Positions 60,304 to 64,000 of a stretch of DNA of 64,000 nt are shown piece after piece. Origin of the DNA: Tilletia caries (lineage: Eukaryota > Basidiomycota > Exobasidiomycetes > Tilletiales > Tilletiaceae); contig JALUTQ010000045.1 in NCBI GenBank assembly GCA_032718865.1, positions 1,240,001 to 1,304,000 of the forward strand. Reading direction: 5' to 3'. The notes under the pieces are model-generated. The model made no database searches and had not been told where the DNA came from. It saw only the letters and a list, made by a program, of their open reading frames with translations. The position numbers and the translations under genes were made by a program. Each line of letters starts with the position of its first letter. The first letter of the stretch is position 1.

Positions 60304-62545
60304 ATGTCGATTGTCGACGCGCTTCCACACTTCCACCGGCTTCCTCAGCAACAACTTGGCGACGACCGCATAAGAGGAAGGCAGCACAGCAGCGACAGTG
60401 TGTCTGACAGCAGCACGCCCCACGCCCCTCGCACAGTCCCACTCACGATGCCGTCGCAATCCGAGATGAATGCCGCCTTCGACGACACGGGCAGGGACGG
60501 CGACGTCCATGTCTACTTCGATGCCGACGACACCTTCGGCAGCGACCCCCTCACAGCTGCAGCAGCACGCACACACTCCTCAGCGGCGCCGCTAATGGGC
60601 AGCGCTGCTGCTCCTGCTGCCAGCGCTGGCGCCCGCCCAGCCCAGTCAAGGCAGGACCGCCACCAGAGGTCATCATACGATTTCGAGCAGCCCTCCTATT
60701 TCCCTCCCGCCACAACCAACGCAGGGTCCACCTCCGCCTCACATCATTCCCGCCATGGCTCACAAGCCGTGGGAAGCATTTCCCTCCCCGCTGGCTCACC
60801 CTCATCACATCTTCCGCTCCCACTCCACCACAACACAGGCTCGAATCGCAGAATAGGCCGCGCGGCTACGCCATTGGAGCAAGCCCGCGCCGCCCTGGGC
60901 CGCTTCGGTCGTCTGGTCGGCATGAGAGTCCCCGGCGCAACGTATGCCTCTCTTCAATCGAATGACGACGACGACCAACATACCCCGCTCGCCGGTCCCT
61001 CCTCTGCTCGCTCCTCACGTCCGCGCGCAGGCGTTGTCGGCGGTGGTACGAACCAGGATGGTGTCTTTGCCAACATGAGCGCTAAGCCAGAGCGAAGGCG
61101 GAGACGCGCACGAGATGCGCGGAACGGAGCTTCGAACGGCGAGAATGGCGGTGATGACAACCAGGAGGACAGGGGCTCAGACGATGATCTTGAGGATGAG
61201 ACCTTACCACCGACCTATCAGGCTGCCGCCGCTGACGCTGCACCCCCATACTGGGAGACGACCATACTCGGTCCCTCTGGCATGGGTGGTGTTCTATACC
61301 CTATGGCTCCTGGCGGTCTTGGCTGGACACCAGGCGGAGCGCAGGTCGGCGAAGTCGAGGATCTCATTCTGGAAGGACTTCCTGTTGGAAACTTCTTCGG
61401 ATTTGCATGGAATTTGGCTGTTAGCATGTGTTTCCAATTCGTTGGTGAGTCTATATGGGAAAATCTCTCCAAGTTTGCCGCGCATGCTGATCTCATTTCT
61501 ATCTCACACAGGCTTCCTGCTCACATATCTGCTGCACACCACCCACGCGGCGAAGTGCGGATCTCGTGCCGGGCTCGGTATCACTCTCATCCAGTACGGT
61601 CTCTACCTGCACTCCCGAGCAGCTGAAGGTCTGGGTAACGTGACGGCTCCGGCTCCAGCTATGGACTACTCCAGTGATCCGGATACGATTGGAAATGGGC
61701 CATTAAATGCGGCTGCCCTGTTCTTTGGCGAAGCAGGCCACGATCGCACCGCCACCGAAGGTAGCTCTACTGCGGTCGGTACAGGCTGGTGGGGCACTCG
61801 CCCAGGACGGCGGTCCATCTTTGGCAGCCGAGATTGGTCCCCAGAAGCGTTCGCTGCCCAAGGCAACGCAAACGACCTGACAGGAACCACAACATCCCCC
61901 TTCTTCGTCGCAAGCAACTCAAATTCGTCCTCTCTCGCCAGTGCGGCCCTCTCGTCCACCGATTGGTTCGCCTACGCCCTCATCTTGATAGGCTCGTTCC
62001 TCCTCTTCACAAGCATGTTCCAATACTGGCGTGTGGTACGCTGGGGCCGCGGACTGGTCGAGAGTGCTCGCAGACGCGAACGCGAAGAACGTGTCGCCAA
62101 CGAAGCTGCGACGGGAGCCACGACTGCAGATGCCGCGGCCACCACCACCGATGCCCCAGCGTCCCTTGGCTTGCTTGGGCGACTTCACCTATGGGCCGCT
62201 CAACGACGAAGCGCTACCAGTGCCGGTGATGGCCAGCAACGGAGTGCGGAAGACTGGGTCGTATTCCCTGGCATGAGCGCAGGATCCAGCCGGACGCGCC
62301 GCGAAGCCGCTGGTCCCAATCCGAACGGTACCACAACCACTGAGAACGTCGGTGACGGACTGTGGTGGGCCAGCGCCGGGCCCGGTCAGCGACTCGGCGG
62401 CGGTCAACCGGACGCGCACGAGCACGATGATTCCGACAACGACGACGAGGCCTTTGGTGTTTTGGGACCCAATGCCGAGCAGCACTATTCGCCTGAAGAA
62501 CGCCGTCTCATCCGGAGTTTGCGCGAGGCTGGTATGATTGGCTGA
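60304..62545 (+). CDS. BSD2/Ndfip-like transmembrane Rsp5 adaptor, 724 aa
   Basis: Two exons, 60304-61444 and 61512-62545, sum to 2175 nt. The first 300 residues are low-complexity Ser/His/Ala-rich and disordered. PY motifs that bind WW domains of Rsp5/Nedd4 ubiquitin ligases occur as LPPTYQ and PPYWE near residues 302-320. The Ndfip-type core follows: GLPVGNFFGFAWNLAVSMCF (helix 1), FLLTYLLHTTHAAKCGSRAG (helix 2, with the intron at its start) and, after a glycosylatable loop, AYALILIGSFLLFTSMF (helix 3). Yeast Bsd2 directs metal transporters and other membrane cargo to the vacuole. This protein should act in the Golgi or endosome. The long loop and tail are larger than in yeast. Confidence 0.88.
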
Positions 62546-63171
62546 TGGGGTTGGAGGGCGTCGTCAGCGTTTCGTGAGCTCTTGTTTCATCCTCCGCACA
62601 CACACACACTCTCTCTTCTTCTTTTGCTCGCTCTTTCTTCTGCTCTTATCCTGTTCCACCGGTTCATATTGATCCTGAGTTCTGTTCTCCAATCTCATCT
62701 GTACGACTCTCATCGCGTCCACCTTTGCGGCTCTACGGACTCAATCACATCGCCGCTGTTCGCACGATTCTTCCTTCAAATCAGCAGAGACAGGGTGTTC
62801 TCCCTGGGCGTTTCGCCTCGGCTGGGCGTACCGGGCTGCTCTGCTGTTCCAGGCTGTTACACATATAAGAGATGAACGTTTCACAGTACCTCGTCGCCTT
62901 CATCTCCAGCAGACATCGACTGTGACGCTGTCGAGGAGTGTACAAAGAGTCGTGCTCCACGCTTCGCTGATCATCATCTTTCCCTATCCTTCAGGTAACC
63001 GTTCTTTTCCCCCCTCTTCTTCTTGTTCCTTCGGTTAAGCAGCACCCCTCACTCTGTCCTCCCCTCGACGCTACGACTGGTCGGCTTCAAATTGGTGAGT
63101 CTTAGCGAAATAATGACTTGTCCTCATCATATCATCATGATCTCGGCCTTCTAGCTTCATTTTGCAGCTCA
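62546..63171. other. Promoter and leader region of the last gene
   Basis: 626 bp with long CA/CT-rich pyrimidine tracts (62598-62660), typical of fungal promoters. A probable 5' UTR intron with donor GTGAGT near 63096 and acceptor TTTGCAG just before 63168 precedes the ATG at 63172. Confidence 0.45.
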
Positions 63172-64000
63172 ATGGACGGCAACACGACCAATGTTGCCCG
63201 TATGTCGGGCTTTGTCCGCCACGTCGACGGTGTACTCCAAGGCTTCCTTCGCTCGCCTTCACCCAAGTCGACATTCGGCCCAGCGAGCCCGCGGAGTCAG
63301 ACGGGCTCACTGCGCGCTTGCCCTCAGCGCAAGAGCTACATCCAGAGCTTGATGGCCGTCCACGCGAACGAAGCGCACGATTCTAACGTCATGCTCATCG
63401 ATGTTCTGAATGGGACCACTATCCAGCCGTCGAGAGTGCTTTCGCCCGGTTCAAGTTCGCCCCAAACTCAATCTTATGTCCGACGCGACGATTTGGAAGC
63501 ATCGGTAGAAGGACGGACGTGGAGAAGCTGCTCTCCCTTGGGTCTCGCCGTGCTGGAGACGAATGCGAAAATACGAAGGATGCTGCCTCCTTTCGGACAC
63601 TCGACTCCAGGAAGCGCGGCTCACTTGCATCGATCATTTCGGACATCTCCTTTTACGATGCAGAACGTATTCAAGACCCGACACAACCTGAGCGCTCACG
63701 TAAACCTGATTGGCTCAATATCGATCCGAAGCGGATGATGTGGATGGGCATCAGAACATCAGTGACGCGAACAGGACGGTGTCCATGTCAGCGCAGAGCG
63801 CTGCGACTGTAATCAGCCAGGACAGCTCAGCGGATGACAAGGACGACGAGTATCTGACAGGCGCCACGGTTTCCACCGCCGTCCTGCGTCCTGTCGCCAC
63901 ACAGCTCCGAACTGTCCAGAGGCCTCTGAATGTTAACGAGCGCCGCGGAGGTGGATGTCATGCCGACGATGGAGATGAGTACGACCTCGAAAATTTGCCC
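63172..64000 (+). CDS. Partial gene running off the window, structure unresolved
   Basis: An ATG at 63172 (MDGNTTNVARMSGFVRHV) follows a likely leader intron. The coding trace changes frame. From about 63390 a frame reading DECENTKDAASFRTLDSRKR and ISDISFYDAERIQDP looks most protein-like. From about 63725 another frame (ADDVDGHQNISDANRTVSM, then DDKDDEYLTGATVSTAVLRP) stays open to the end of the window. I could not find convincing introns joining them, so unrecognised introns, sequence errors or decay are all possible. No domain was recognised; the product is Ser-rich and acidic. Confidence 0.35.

Overview
The window reads as nuclear DNA of a basidiomycete fungus. Genes carry many short GT-AG introns and GC content is moderately high. 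Present are a Sst2/FlbA/Thn1-type RGS protein with DEP domains, an HDA1-class deacetylase, a heme-thiolate peroxidase, PRP8, and chromovirus- and copia-type LTR retrotransposons. I cannot name the genus. Exon boundaries below were built by hand from splice consensus, reading frame and protein-family fit.

Left arm (1-27 kb), mostly conserved housekeeping and regulatory genes. On the minus strand: an EF-hand-like protein (350-1684), the RGS/DEP regulator (2268-5463), an HDA1-type deacetylase (6722-9208) and a mitochondrial J-protein (9645-10765). On the plus strand: an MDP-1-type phosphatase (11016-12233) whose last two codons and stop were displaced by a chromovirus-type Ty3/gypsy element (12158-18676, 245-bp LTRs that look identical, target duplication GCGCT). 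Then come a seven-helix membrane protein (minus, 18906-21105), gamma-glutamyltransferase (plus, 21783-24129) and a secreted peroxygenase/chloroperoxidase (minus, 24415-25830).

Middle (27-48 kb), a mobile-element island built around two convergent genes. The plus gene encodes a protein I recognise as DUF6589-like (27947-31533). It is split after codon 51 by a 725-bp element with 20-bp terminal inverted repeats and an 8-bp target duplication. The minus gene is a decayed RecQ-like helicase (31896-47852). It is split twice: after its fifth codon by a Ty3/gypsy element (40953-47835), and in its first intron by a composite Ty1/copia structure (34465-40340). The composite contains two different LTR types, two primer-binding sites and two polypurine tracts. 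The gypsy element has an unusual domain order: its RNase H domain is split, and the second half lies after the integrase.

Right arm (48.8-64 kb): a secreted protein of unknown function (48802-49692), the spliceosome core protein PRP8 (50532-58247), a small unknown protein (58677-59273), the Sm protein SmG (59612-60105), a BSD2/Ndfip-like Rsp5 adaptor (60304-62545) and the start of an unresolved gene that runs off the window (63172-64000).

The most informative signals are the junctions. For three insertions (the phosphatase, the DUF6589 gene and the helicase start), removing the element plus one target-duplication copy restores the host reading frame, which confirms both the insertion and the host gene. 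Single-base frameshifts, mostly at short A/T runs, break the coding regions of all three retroelements and of the helicase, but not the conserved neighbouring genes.
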